Source of the DNA: Bacteroidales bacterium
GTDB lineage: Bacteria; Bacteroidota; Bacteroidia; Bacteroidales; UBA932
NCBI GenBank assembly: GCA_017551215.1
Contig: JAFZMA010000028.1
Coordinates: forward strand, 1-26,271
Direction of reading: 5' to 3'
DNA: 26,271 bases
Part shown: positions 9,276-16,768 of the stretch, in pieces
How positions within the stretch are numbered: position 1 is the first letter of the stretch
Layout of the letters: each line of letters starts with the position of its first letter
Position numbers and translations under genes: made by a program
Notes under the pieces: model-generated
Seen by the model: the letters and a program-made list of their open reading frames with translations, nothing else
Database searches by the model: none
What the model was told of the DNA's origin: nothing

Positions 9276-9869
9276 TTAAAGCTTGCCCTCGGCTTTGAGG
9301 GCGGCGTTGAAACAGTGCCGGCAAAGCGGCTCGTACTTGTCCATTTCACCCAGAAGTACCTGCTCGTCTTTGCCGGCTCCTTGTACTGTTGGCAGACGGT
9401 GAGAATGCTGGGCTGGCTGGCCGCACTTTACGCAGATTGCGTGCACCTTGGTTATGTGTTCCGCCCTGGCGAGCAGTGCCGGCATAGGGCCGAAAGGCTT
9501 TGCAAGATAGTCCATGTCCAGACCTGCCACAATTACTCTGACTCCCCTGTCTGCCAACATATTGCACACATCCACTATGTCGTCGTCAAAGAACTGCACC
9601 TCGTCTATTCCAACCACATCAACATCTGTGGCATAGAGAAGTATATTCTGGGAAGAATCCACACTGATAGACTGGATGGAGTTGCTGTCGTGAGAAACCA
9701 CATCGTTCACGGAATAGCGTACATCTATCCCCGGCTTGAATATCTGCACCCTCTGATGGGCAAAATTGGCCCTCTTAAGCCTCCTTATCAGTTCCTCGGT
9801 TTTTCCGGAGAACATACTTCCGCAGATAACCTCAAGCCATCCAGCCTGTTTTGGACTTTCTAGAAACAT
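9276..9869 (-). CDS. tdk: Thymidine kinase (type II, TK1-like)
   Basis: 197 residues from the ATG at 9869; a TTG three codons upstream is also in frame, but the ATG is the more usual start. It phosphorylates thymidine to dTMP with ATP in the salvage pathway. Visible motifs: P-loop GSMFSGKT (17-24), the DE pair with catalytic Glu90 ([10 protein letters not shown]), [14 protein letters not shown], and four zinc-site cysteines in CVKC (146, 149) and CRHC (183, 186). The C-terminal substrate lasso YEPLCRHC is present. Length fits the family (about 190-200). Its 5' end faces the acidic-protein gene at 9919, leaving a 49-base divergent promoter region. Confidence 0.95.
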   Translation of the reverse strand: MFLESPKQAGWLEVICGSMFSGKTEELIRRLKRANFAHQRVQIFKPGIDVRYSVNDVVSHDSNSIQSISVDSSQNILLYATDVDVVGIDEVQFFDDDIVDVCNMLADRGVRVIVAGLDMDYLAKPFGPMPALLARAEHITKVHAICVKCGQPAQHSHRLPTVQGAGKDEQVLLGEMDKYEPLCRHCFNAALKAEGKL

Positions 9870-9918
9870 TTCGCTCAATTTGCATTATCTTTGTATTGTA
9901 CACAAATTTAGTAAAAAT
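9870..9918 (+). promoter_or_regulatory. Divergent intergenic region with a -7 box for the 9919 gene
   Basis: TATCTTTG at 9886-9893 matches TAnnTTTG exactly and would start transcription about 20 bases before the ATG at 9919. It lies inside an 18-base string (9875-9892) that recurs identically at 12648-12665, upstream of the ABC ATPase gene. No TTTG is found at 19-21 bases upstream. The region should also hold the tdk promoter on the other strand, but I see no clear match there. Confidence 0.5.
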
Positions 9919-10866
9919 ATGGAAGAGAAAAAGGGATTGCTGTCTGCTTTGGCAGAAACGCTCAAGCAATACGAGATGAATCAGGCTGACAATAAGGAAA
10001 GTCTGGCCATTGCCCTGGAAGAAAAACTGGAAGAAATTGCCAAGATGATTTCTTCTCTCAGCGACAGGATAGACCACCTGTCCGCCCGCCTGAACTCCAT
10101 AGAAGAGAAAGTGGACAACCTTTCTGCAAGGCGGGAGGATGAAGCTGTGGCCCCAGAAGCCGATGCCGCTCAGATTCCGGAGCCGGTCTTTGATTCTCTT
10201 CTGGAAAACGGCTTTGAAGAAGAGGAGGAAGATGAAGAATTTGAGTACGAGCCTGAGGAAGAGGCAGAGGAAGAAACAGAAGAAGTTACTGCTGCTGAAG
10301 AAACAGAAACTCCCAATGTAGACAATGATAGCGATGTAGATACAGTAAAAGATGCAGAAGAAGAGGAAGAAAATGTAGAGGAAGCCGAAGAGGTTGAAGA
10401 AGAAGAGGAGATTGAGAATGAAGAAGATAGTGAAGATGCTGAGGATGAAGATGACAATGATGCAGAAGGAGATGATGTAGAAGAGAGTGACACGGAGAGC
10501 GAAGATGAGGAGAATGAGGCTGAAAATGATAAAGAGGAGGTTGAAGAGGAGGAAATCGCTGAGGAAAAAGAAATTCCCGAGGCTGAGAAAAAAGAAAAAG
10601 ACTGGTATGACTGGGAATACGATTACCCTGCTGAGTATGTGGATGACATTCTGGGCACTATGGGCATCAATGATAAGCTGGAGTTTGTGAGGGAGCTCTT
10701 CCACTCAGACCCGGCGCTGTTCAACCAGCAGATGACAGAAATAGACACTATGCCTAACTTCAAGGCCATTGTCCAGTATTTCCGTCAGGCCCATCCGGAG
10801 TGGAAAGAGGATAGCGATACCGTCTACAGGCTTTACATGCACATCCGCCGCAAGTTCAGAAACTGA
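9919..10866 (+). CDS. Highly acidic coiled-coil protein of unknown function
   Basis: 315 residues; I do not recognise a characterised family. Three parts are visible. Residues 1-75 are helical with a predicted coiled coil at about 30-70 (ISSLSDRIDHLSARLNSIEE has hydrophobic heptad spacing). Residues 99-226 are almost entirely Glu and Asp, with short Ala/Val/Asn breaks and no Lys-rich counterbalance until about 218. Residues 227-315 form a conserved-looking helical domain rich in aromatics (WYDWEYDYP) that ends with basic residues (YMHIRRKFRN). There is no signal peptide, so it should be cytoplasmic; the acidic tract could mimic nucleic acid or bind basic proteins (inference only). The ATG at 9919 follows a good -7 box. 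rsmI starts one base after its stop, so the two are probably co-transcribed. Confidence 0.8.
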   Translation: MEEKKGLLSALAETLKQYEMNQADNKESLAIALEEKLEEIAKMISSLSDRIDHLSARLNSIEEKVDNLSARREDEAVAPEADAAQIPEPVFDSLLENGFEEEEEDEEFEYEPEEEAEEETEEVTAAEETETPNVDNDSDVDTVKDAEEEEENVEEAEEVEEEEEIENEEDSEDAEDEDDNDAEGDDVEESDTESEDEENEAENDKEEVEEEEIAEEKEIPEAEKKEKDWYDWEYDYPAEYVDDILGTMGINDKLEFVRELFHSDPALFNQQMTEIDTMPNFKAIVQYFRQAHPEWKEDSDTVYRLYMHIRRKFRN

Positions 10867-10867
10867 T

Positions 10868-11629
10868 ATGGAAAGCGGAAAGTTATACCTTGTGCCCACA
10901 CCTGTGGGGAACCTTGAGGACATAACCCTAAGGGCTCTGCAAGTTCTTAAGGATGTGGACGTTATTTATGCAGAAGACACTCGCACCAGCAGCGTCTTGC
11001 TCAAAAAATACGGCATCTCCACGCACATGGAGAGTTATCACAAGTTCAACGAGCACAAGAAGACTTTCAGCATCTGCGACAGATTACTTTCCGGCCAGAG
11101 CGCGGCCTTGATTACGGATGCCGGCTCTCCGGGAATTTCCGATCCGGGATTCCTTGTCACAAGGGAATGTATAGAAAACGGGATTGAGGTGGAGGCTCTT
11201 CCTGGGGCAACGGCTTTTGTACCTGCACTTACCATGAGCGGACTTGCAAGCGACCGGTTCTGTTTTGAGGGATTTCTGCCGCAGAAAAAAGGCCGTCAAA
11301 CAAGAATCCGGATGGTAGCGGAAAGTCCCGTGACTTCGATAGTTTACGAATCCCCATACCGCCTGTTGAAACTTCTGGAAACCTTGAGAGAGTTTGCCGG
11401 AGGGTTCCGCAAAGCAGCTGTATGCAGGGAAATCAGCAAATTGCATAACGAGTGCCGGAGAGGCACGCTTGACGAGCTCATTGCCTGGTTCTCAGCCAAT
11501 GAGCCAAAGGGAGAAATTGTAGTTGTAATAGAAGGGAAAGAAAATGGGAAAGATGAGGTGGAAGATTCTCGAGGGGATGAGTGTCCGCGGGAGAAAAGCA
11601 GAGGACAGAAAACAACTGGCAGAATCTAA
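10868..11629 (+). CDS. rsmI: 16S rRNA (cytidine(1402)-2'-O)-methyltransferase RsmI
   Basis: 253 residues from the ATG at 10868, which immediately opens the conserved LYLVPTPVGNLEDITLRAL. RsmI uses SAM to 2'-O-methylate C1402 in the decoding centre of 16S rRNA. Family motifs: AEDTRTS, SYHKFNEH, ALITDAGSPGISDPG (SAM-binding GxPGxxDPG region), LPGATAFVPAL and the FYESPYR-equivalent IVYESPYRLL. Conserved homology ends near EIVVVIEGKE; the last 29 or so residues (rich in Glu, Arg and Lys) look non-conserved, and most of them are encoded by DNA that also starts the next gene in another frame. Tetrapyrrole-methylase-fold protein. Confidence 0.94.
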   Translation: MESGKLYLVPTPVGNLEDITLRALQVLKDVDVIYAEDTRTSSVLLKKYGISTHMESYHKFNEHKKTFSICDRLLSGQSAALITDAGSPGISDPGFLVTRECIENGIEVEALPGATAFVPALTMSGLASDRFCFEGFLPQKKGRQTRIRMVAESPVTSIVYESPYRLLKLLETLREFAGGFRKAAVCREISKLHNECRRGTLDELIAWFSANEPKGEIVVVIEGKENGKDEVEDSRGDECPREKSRGQKTTGRI

Positions 11630-12620
11630 AAAAGGCGTATCAGACACCACTGCAAGAGGAGTCATTGCGATGATGGCTCTCGTGTTTGTCTTTCAGGCAG
11701 TTACATTCATTATTCATAAATGTTCGGGCAATGAAACGCCCGCATACGATTACTCATTATCGCAAGACAAATCCAGGGAAGGCTACTCTTCTCACAGGTA
11801 TCCATCATATAACAACACTTTCAGTAAAGGAAAAAGGTGGAATAATGGAAGGCGTAAACGTCAACTGTTTTTGTTTGACTTTGATCCAAATACAATAGGT
11901 ATAGACAGCCTGCAGCTGCTTGGCTTCTCGTACAAACAAGCTCAGACTATCATTCATTACCGGGAAAAGGGAGGGCGTTTCCGCAAGAAGGAAGACTTCT
12001 CCAAGATGTACACCGTAAGCACTCAAAAGTATGAGGAACTCGCCCCGTACATTGTCATCCGAAGCAACGCAACCGCCTCTCAGGCAACCCGATCCCACAC
12101 CCCGGACAGTACCCCACGGAAACATACAAACGATTCCAGACATTCAGAAGACAACGGGGAAGAGAAAATATCTGATGGAAAAACGAAAAACAAAAGCAGC
12201 GGATGGAGCAACAAGAGGGAAAGAGTTTATGTGGATCTCAACGAGGCGGACAGCGCCGCGCTGGTTTCCGTGAGCGGTATCGGCCCCTATTTCTGCAAGG
12301 CAATACTCTCATACAGGAAAAGGCTCGGAAGTTTTGCAAGCATAGACCAGCTTCTGGAAATCAAGGGAATGGACCAGGAGAAGTATGACAGGATAAAGGA
12401 CCAGGTATTTGTGCATCCGGCTGGCATCAAAAGGTTTTCCATCGCTGAGGCAGATGAAAACTTCCTAAAGCGGCATCCGTATATCGGGGCTTACAATGCA
12501 AGGGGCATTGCGCTGTTCATACAATCTCAGGGAAAAGAGCGGTGTACCCTCAAGGCGCTCTATGAAAACAATATCCTCTCCCCGGAAGATACCCTACGGC
12601 TGCACCCATATATGAAATAA
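11544..12620 (+). CDS. Membrane-anchored helix-hairpin-helix (ComEA-like) protein
   Basis: 358 residues from the ATG at 11544; alternative in-frame ATGs are at 11553 and 11577. One transmembrane helix is at about 38-58 (VIAMMALVFVFQAVTFII), then a low-complexity Ser/Tyr/Lys linker. Three helix-hairpin-helix units follow: 114-171 (FDPNTIGIDSLQLLGFSYKQ and REKGGRFRKKEDF), 230-290 (VDLNEADSAALVSVSGIGPY, then RLGSFASIDQLLEIKGM) and 300-358 (HPYIGAYNARGIALFI). The second unit matches ComEA best. Such proteins bind DNA without sequence preference; ComEA captures incoming DNA in the periplasm during transformation, but Bacteroidetes carry many three-unit versions of unknown role. It overlaps rsmI by 86 bases out of frame. 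Confidence 0.85.
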   Translation: MGKMRWKILEGMSVRGRKAEDRKQLAESKKGVSDTTARGVIAMMALVFVFQAVTFIIHKCSGNETPAYDYSLSQDKSREGYSSHRYPSYNNTFSKGKRWNNGRRKRQLFLFDFDPNTIGIDSLQLLGFSYKQAQTIIHYREKGGRFRKKEDFSKMYTVSTQKYEELAPYIVIRSNATASQATRSHTPDSTPRKHTNDSRHSEDNGEEKISDGKTKNKSSGWSNKRERVYVDLNEADSAALVSVSGIGPYFCKAILSYRKRLGSFASIDQLLEIKGMDQEKYDRIKDQVFVHPAGIKRFSIAEADENFLKRHPYIGAYNARGIALFIQSQGKERCTLKALYENNILSPEDTLRLHPYMK

Positions 12621-12647
12621 GGTGGCGGATCGGGAGCTCATTTGCGG

Positions 12648-12666
12648 TCAATTTGCATTATCTTTA
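12648..12666 (+). promoter_or_regulatory. Promoter-like string before the NatA-like gene
   Basis: TCAATTTGCATTATCTTT at 12648-12665 is identical to 9875-9892. It ends in TATCTTTA (12659-12666), one base off the TAnnTTTG -7 consensus, 26 bases before the ATG at 12693. The identity of the whole 18 bases suggests selection on more than the -7 box. Confidence 0.5.
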
Positions 12667-12692
12667 CGGCCGGTTTAAGCAAAAAGAAAATT

Positions 12693-13670
12693 ATGGGATT
12701 TATTAGTTGCGAGAATGTGGTCAAGAAGTTCGGCAAGTTCGTTGCCCTGGACCACATCAACCTGGACATTCCGCAGGGCAAGATCTTCGGTTTCCTGGGC
12801 CCGAACGGTGCGGGAAAAACAACCCTGATAAGGATCATCAACCGTATAACCCTTCCGACAGAAGGCCGTGTGCTTTTCAACGGAAAGGAACTGCGGCTGG
12901 AAGACATAGAGAGGATTGGCTATCTGCCGGAAGAACGCGGTCTTTACAAGAAAATGAAGGTTGGAGACCAGGCCGTTTATCTGGCTAGGCTGAAGGGCCT
13001 TTCCAGGGGAGATGCCACACGCGAGCTCATGAAATGGTTCCAGAAGTTCGGCATACAGCCATGGTGGAACAAGAAGGTGGAAGAGCTCAGCAAGGGTATG
13101 GCCCAGAAGATTCAGTTCATAACCACTGTGCTCCACAAGCCTCAGCTGCTGATACTGGATGAACCTTTCTCCGGATTTGACCCTATAAACGTGAACCTCA
13201 TCCGGGACGAGATACTCAAGATGAAAAACGAGGGCTGCACCATCATCCTCTCCACCCACAACATGGAATCTGTAGAGGAACTCTGCGACGAGATAGCTCT
13301 GATAAACAAGGCCAGGCTGGTAATCACCGGCAACGTGGACCAGATCCGCAAGGAACACGGACACAACAGGGTGGAAGTCTGCTACAATCCATCTCAGGAC
13401 GAGCCTGACCTCCAGAGCATTGACGGATTGTTCTCCGTAGTTTCCACAGAGAATGTCAAGGACTACCAGAAGAGCATTCTGGACGTTACTCCGGGGGTGG
13501 GCAGAAGAGACCTGCTCAGAAGCATCGCCGAGAAAACAGATATTATTTCCTTCCAGCCTCTGATGCCAAAGATGAACGAGATTTTCATAAAGCTGGTGGG
13601 AGAAAGCGGCGGAGCCACATCGCAGAGTATAGAAGATTACAAGTCCAACTCTAATACCGAAAGACTATGA
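12693..13670 (+). CDS. ABC transporter ATP-binding protein (NatA-like)
   Basis: 325 residues from the ATG at 12693. Complete nucleotide-binding domain: Walker A GPNGAGKT (36-43), signature LSKGMAQK (132-139), Walker B LLILDE (152-157) with the D-loop SGFDP, and H-loop His189 (STHN). The C-terminal extension of about 100 residues (from about 210) is the accessory domain typical of NatA/CcmA-type exporters. It pairs with the ABC-2 permease that overlaps its end by four bases. Family members export sodium ions, drugs or other substrates; the cargo here is unknown. Confidence 0.9.
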   Translation: MGFISCENVVKKFGKFVALDHINLDIPQGKIFGFLGPNGAGKTTLIRIINRITLPTEGRVLFNGKELRLEDIERIGYLPEERGLYKKMKVGDQAVYLARLKGLSRGDATRELMKWFQKFGIQPWWNKKVEELSKGMAQKIQFITTVLHKPQLLILDEPFSGFDPINVNLIRDEILKMKNEGCTIILSTHNMESVEELCDEIALINKARLVITGNVDQIRKEHGHNRVEVCYNPSQDEPDLQSIDGLFSVVSTENVKDYQKSILDVTPGVGRRDLLRSIAEKTDIISFQPLMPKMNEIFIKLVGESGGATSQSIEDYKSNSNTERL

Positions 13671-15067
13671 GCAAGATAGGGATAATAATCGCAAGGGAAT
13701 ACTCCACAAGAGTAAAGAAAAAGTCCTTCATCATTGGAACGCTGCTGGTTCCGATACTGTTTGCCACAATGATAGTGGTGCCTATGCTTATAGCCATGTA
13801 CTCGTCTGACAACAAGGTCCGTACGATTGCCGTATGCGACTCTTCCGGAGTTGTGGCCCAGAAACTGGAAGACAAGGAGAACATCAAGTACAGCGTGGTA
13901 GACAACGCCGTGGTGGACAAGATAAAGGAAGACCTCCCGTCCTCCAGCAACTACTACGCATTGCTTCAGATTTCCGAACTGGATTCTCTCAACAACGCGG
14001 ATGTGGCCATCTATTGCAAGGAACAGGTGAGTATGTCTCTGAAAGACCAGATTCAAAGCCAGGTAAACGAGATATTGTCCGCCCATAAGCTTGCGTCCTA
14101 CGACATTCCAGACCTGGACCGCGTGATGGAGAATATCCGGAACACGTCCAGAGTAAAGACCCTCCAGGTTGGAGACAACGACAAGGAAGGCAAAGAGACA
14201 TCCGTAGGAGCCTATATGGCAATCGGTTACATCTCCAGCTTCATAATCTACATGTTCATCTTCATGTTCGGCAGCATGGTGATGCAGGGTGTCATAGAGG
14301 AAAAGAACAACAGAATCATAGAGGTGATTGTTTCCTCTGTCAAGCCTATGCAGCTTATGATAGGCAAGATCGTGGGAATCGCCCTGGTAGCACTCACGCA
14401 GTTTGTGTGCTGGATAGTTCTGACATTCCTGATTGTTACCGCCGTATCTGTGGTAACAGGAAAGAGCACATCCTCTCTTGCCCAGCAAAGCGCCCAGGCT
14501 CAGATGTCCCCTATGGGTATGGATGCCAGCGCCGCAGACCTGACCGCCATTGGAATAGACGAGGCCGCAGTACCGGCAGATTCCTCAGCGATATCAGACG
14601 CTTCTTCAGTAATTGCACCTATGCTCAATACCCTCAAGCAGATGAACATTCTGGGAATCATAGGAACGTTCCTGATTTACTTCATTCTGGGCTATCTGCT
14701 GTATGCCAGCATGTTTGCAGCGGTGGGAGCCTGCGTGGACAACCAGGCGGACACCCAGCAGCTGATGTGGCCGATAACCATCCCGCTGATCATAGGCCTG
14801 TTCATAATGATGAGCGCCTTCCAGAATCCGAATTCAACCATTGCCGTATGGGGCTCAATTATCCCGTTCACTTCTCCTATGGTTATGGTGGCAAGATTCG
14901 CATACGGAGTACCTGCTTGGCAATACATATTGTCAGTTGCCCTGCTTGCCGGAACCTTCCTGCTCATGGGATGGATCAGCGGAAAGATTTACCGCATCGG
15001 AATTCTTTCCTATGGTAAGAAAGCCGGATGGAAAGAAATCTTCAAGTGGATGAAATTCAAGGACTAA
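13667..15067 (+). CDS. ABC-2 type permease (NatB-like) with a periplasmic insertion
   Basis: 466 residues. TM1 lies at about 21-45 (FIIGTLLVPILFATMIVVPM), followed by an extracytoplasmic domain to about 185, then helices at about 186-210, 230-265 and, after an insertion, four more to the C-terminus. The insertion, about residues 266-325, is rich in Ala, Ser, Met, Gln and Asp (LAQQSAQAQMSPMGMDASAA) and is low in complexity. The segment VMQGVIEEKNNRIIEVIVSS is the cytoplasmic loop typical of NatB-type permeases that contacts the ATPase. The ATGA overlap with the preceding ATPase gene supports co-translation. Confidence 0.9.
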   Translation: MSKIGIIIAREYSTRVKKKSFIIGTLLVPILFATMIVVPMLIAMYSSDNKVRTIAVCDSSGVVAQKLEDKENIKYSVVDNAVVDKIKEDLPSSSNYYALLQISELDSLNNADVAIYCKEQVSMSLKDQIQSQVNEILSAHKLASYDIPDLDRVMENIRNTSRVKTLQVGDNDKEGKETSVGAYMAIGYISSFIIYMFIFMFGSMVMQGVIEEKNNRIIEVIVSSVKPMQLMIGKIVGIALVALTQFVCWIVLTFLIVTAVSVVTGKSTSSLAQQSAQAQMSPMGMDASAADLTAIGIDEAAVPADSSAISDASSVIAPMLNTLKQMNILGIIGTFLIYFILGYLLYASMFAAVGACVDNQADTQQLMWPITIPLIIGLFIMMSAFQNPNSTIAVWGSIIPFTSPMVMVARFAYGVPAWQYILSVALLAGTFLLMGWISGKIYRIGILSYGKKAGWKEIFKWMKFKD

Positions 15068-15074
15068 CATATAT

Positions 15075-15938
15075 ATGAAAAGCCCATATAGATTATCTCC
15101 GAAAATAATTCTTTGTCTGGCCTCCGCCTTTTTCCTGCTGGCAGCAGCTCCCGAGTCCAGCGCCCAGCGGGTGAAAAAAGCGGAGTATACCGGCGCGCAG
15201 CTCAACAATCCGGCCATAAGCAAAATGACCTGGACAACGGTAACTATAGATTCCAGATTCAGCGCCTCGGACGCCGACAATCTGGAAACCTCCAGAATCA
15301 TTGGCAAATACAAGCCGGAAGTGGACAAGTATTCGGAACCAATAGGTTATTGCCCCACCGGACTTATGAGGGGATATCCCGTTGCTCCAATGTCCAGTTG
15401 GGCCGTAGACGCGTTCATGGAATATGCCCAGAACTGGATAGACACCACGTCCAGGACAGACATAGACAAGAACGCCAAAATAGACTTTGCGCTCATGAAC
15501 TTTGGCGGCATAAGGACTGAGATGCCAAAGGGAAATGTCTCCAAATACGATATCCTCTCCATCTTCCCGTTCGACAACTATCTTGTCATAGAGGAGATGG
15601 ACGGAGACAAAGTCCGCATGCTCATGGAATTCTTTGCAAAGACCAGAGGACAAGTGCTCTCCAACGTAATGCTCCACATAGACGGAGACAGCGTAAAGGA
15701 GTGTCTGATAGGCGGAAAGCCCATCGATGATAACCGCAAATACGTAGTGGCCACCATAGACTTCCTCTACCAGGGAGGAGACAACCTCTACCCGCTCAAG
15801 TACAGCAACTGGGTTGTGGAAACCCGAAAGAAGATGATGGACATTTTCATAGAATACATTCAGAATCTCACCGCCCAGGGAAAGAAGATAGAGAAATCTT
15901 CCGACAACAGGCTCGTGGTTGAAAACAAAAAGAAATGA
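15075..15938 (+). CDS. Exported 5'-nucleotidase, C-terminal (substrate-binding) domain protein
   Basis: 287 residues with a signal peptide (hydrophobic IILCLASAFFLLAAA, then ESSAQ). It contains only the C-terminal domain of the UshA/5'-nucleotidase family: the NGGGIR-type loop as NFGGIRTEMPKG, FPFDNYLV (family YPFxN), and DFLYQGGDN (family DFLxxGGDGY), whose aromatic and Asp residues bind the nucleoside. The metallophosphatase domain is absent here but is encoded by the very next gene, overlapping by four bases. The protein probably works with that partner in periplasmic nucleotide or cyclic nucleotide hydrolysis (inference). In the loop Gly-Gly-Gly is Phe-Gly-Gly. It starts 7 bases after the permease stop. 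Confidence 0.88.
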   Translation: MKSPYRLSPKIILCLASAFFLLAAAPESSAQRVKKAEYTGAQLNNPAISKMTWTTVTIDSRFSASDADNLETSRIIGKYKPEVDKYSEPIGYCPTGLMRGYPVAPMSSWAVDAFMEYAQNWIDTTSRTDIDKNAKIDFALMNFGGIRTEMPKGNVSKYDILSIFPFDNYLVIEEMDGDKVRMLMEFFAKTRGQVLSNVMLHIDGDSVKECLIGGKPIDDNRKYVVATIDFLYQGGDNLYPLKYSNWVVETRKKMMDIFIEYIQNLTAQGKKIEKSSDNRLVVENKKK

Positions 15939-16768
15939 CCATGAAACAGACATTATCTCTTTTGGCAGCGGCACTTCTCCTCTCTTTTTCCTCAGCGATG
16001 GGGCAAGACCTCGTGATACTTCACACCAACGACACGCACAGCCAGATCGAGCCTCTTTCTGCCGGGAACTACAAAGGCCGCGGCGGAGCTGACCGCAGAG
16101 AAAAATACATAAACCAGGTAAGGGCGGAAAACAGGAACGTCATACTTCTGGATGCCGGAGACTTTTCCCAGGGAACGCCATACTTCACTCTATTCAAGGG
16201 AGATGCAGAGGTTGAACTTATGAATGCCATGAAATACGACGCAGCCACTTTCGGCAACCACGAGTTCGACAACGGTCCCCAGGAACTGGCCCGCAGAATC
16301 AAGATGGCAGACTTCCCGGTGCTGAACGCCAACTATGACCTGAAGGGAACTCCACTGGAAGGACTCATAGCCCCATACACGGTAATTGAGCGCGGTGGAA
16401 AAAGAATAGGAATAATAGGCCTGAGCGTACGCCTTGCCGGACTTGTCAGCCCGAGCAGACTTGGCAACATGAAGTATCTGCATCCGTACAAAATCGTGAA
16501 CCAGACGGCCCGCAAATTGAGGAGGAAGGAGAAGTGCGACCTTGTCATAGTACTGAGCCACTGCGGATTCTCAGACGGGAAAGACCAGAATCCTGACGAC
16601 AGGATGATAGCCTCCAACACAGAAGGAGTGGACATAATCATTGGCGGCCACTCCCATACTTTCATCAAGCAGCCGGCAATTGTAGAAAGCAAATCCGGAA
16701 AGAAAGTGATGGTTGTCCAGGCAGGATGCAAGGGAGAAGAAGTGGGACGTATAGATATCTGGTTCTAG
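15935..16768 (+). CDS. Exported 5'-nucleotidase, N-terminal metallophosphoesterase domain protein
   Basis: 277 residues from the ATG at 15935; the ATG at 15941 (MKQTLSLL) is an equally good start. Signal peptide to about SSAMGQ. Metal-site motifs of the calcineurin-like family are all present: LHTNDTHSQ (Asp-x-His), DAGDFSQG, FGNHEFD (catalytic Asn-His), VLSHCG and GGHSHTF. It is the catalytic half of a 5'-nucleotidase/2',3'-cyclic phosphodiesterase and stops where the substrate-binding domain would normally continue; that domain lies in the preceding gene. The stop shares CTAG with the stop of the convergent histidine kinase gene. Confidence 0.9.
   Translation: MTMKQTLSLLAAALLLSFSSAMGQDLVILHTNDTHSQIEPLSAGNYKGRGGADRREKYINQVRAENRNVILLDAGDFSQGTPYFTLFKGDAEVELMNAMKYDAATFGNHEFDNGPQELARRIKMADFPVLNANYDLKGTPLEGLIAPYTVIERGGKRIGIIGLSVRLAGLVSPSRLGNMKYLHPYKIVNQTARKLRRKEKCDLVIVLSHCGFSDGKDQNPDDRMIASNTEGVDIIIGGHSHTFIKQPAIVESKSGKKVMVVQAGCKGEEVGRIDIWF

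Noticed and set aside
9285..9302. Hairpin GCCCTC/GAGGGC as a bidirectional terminator between aspA and tdk
   Set aside because: It lies in the last codons of tdk and has no T-run on either strand; the stem is only six pairs.
9832..10704. Hydrophobic open frame on the minus strand resembling a membrane protein
   Set aside because: The Phe/Ile/Leu runs are simply the complement of the GAA/GAT-rich acidic tract.
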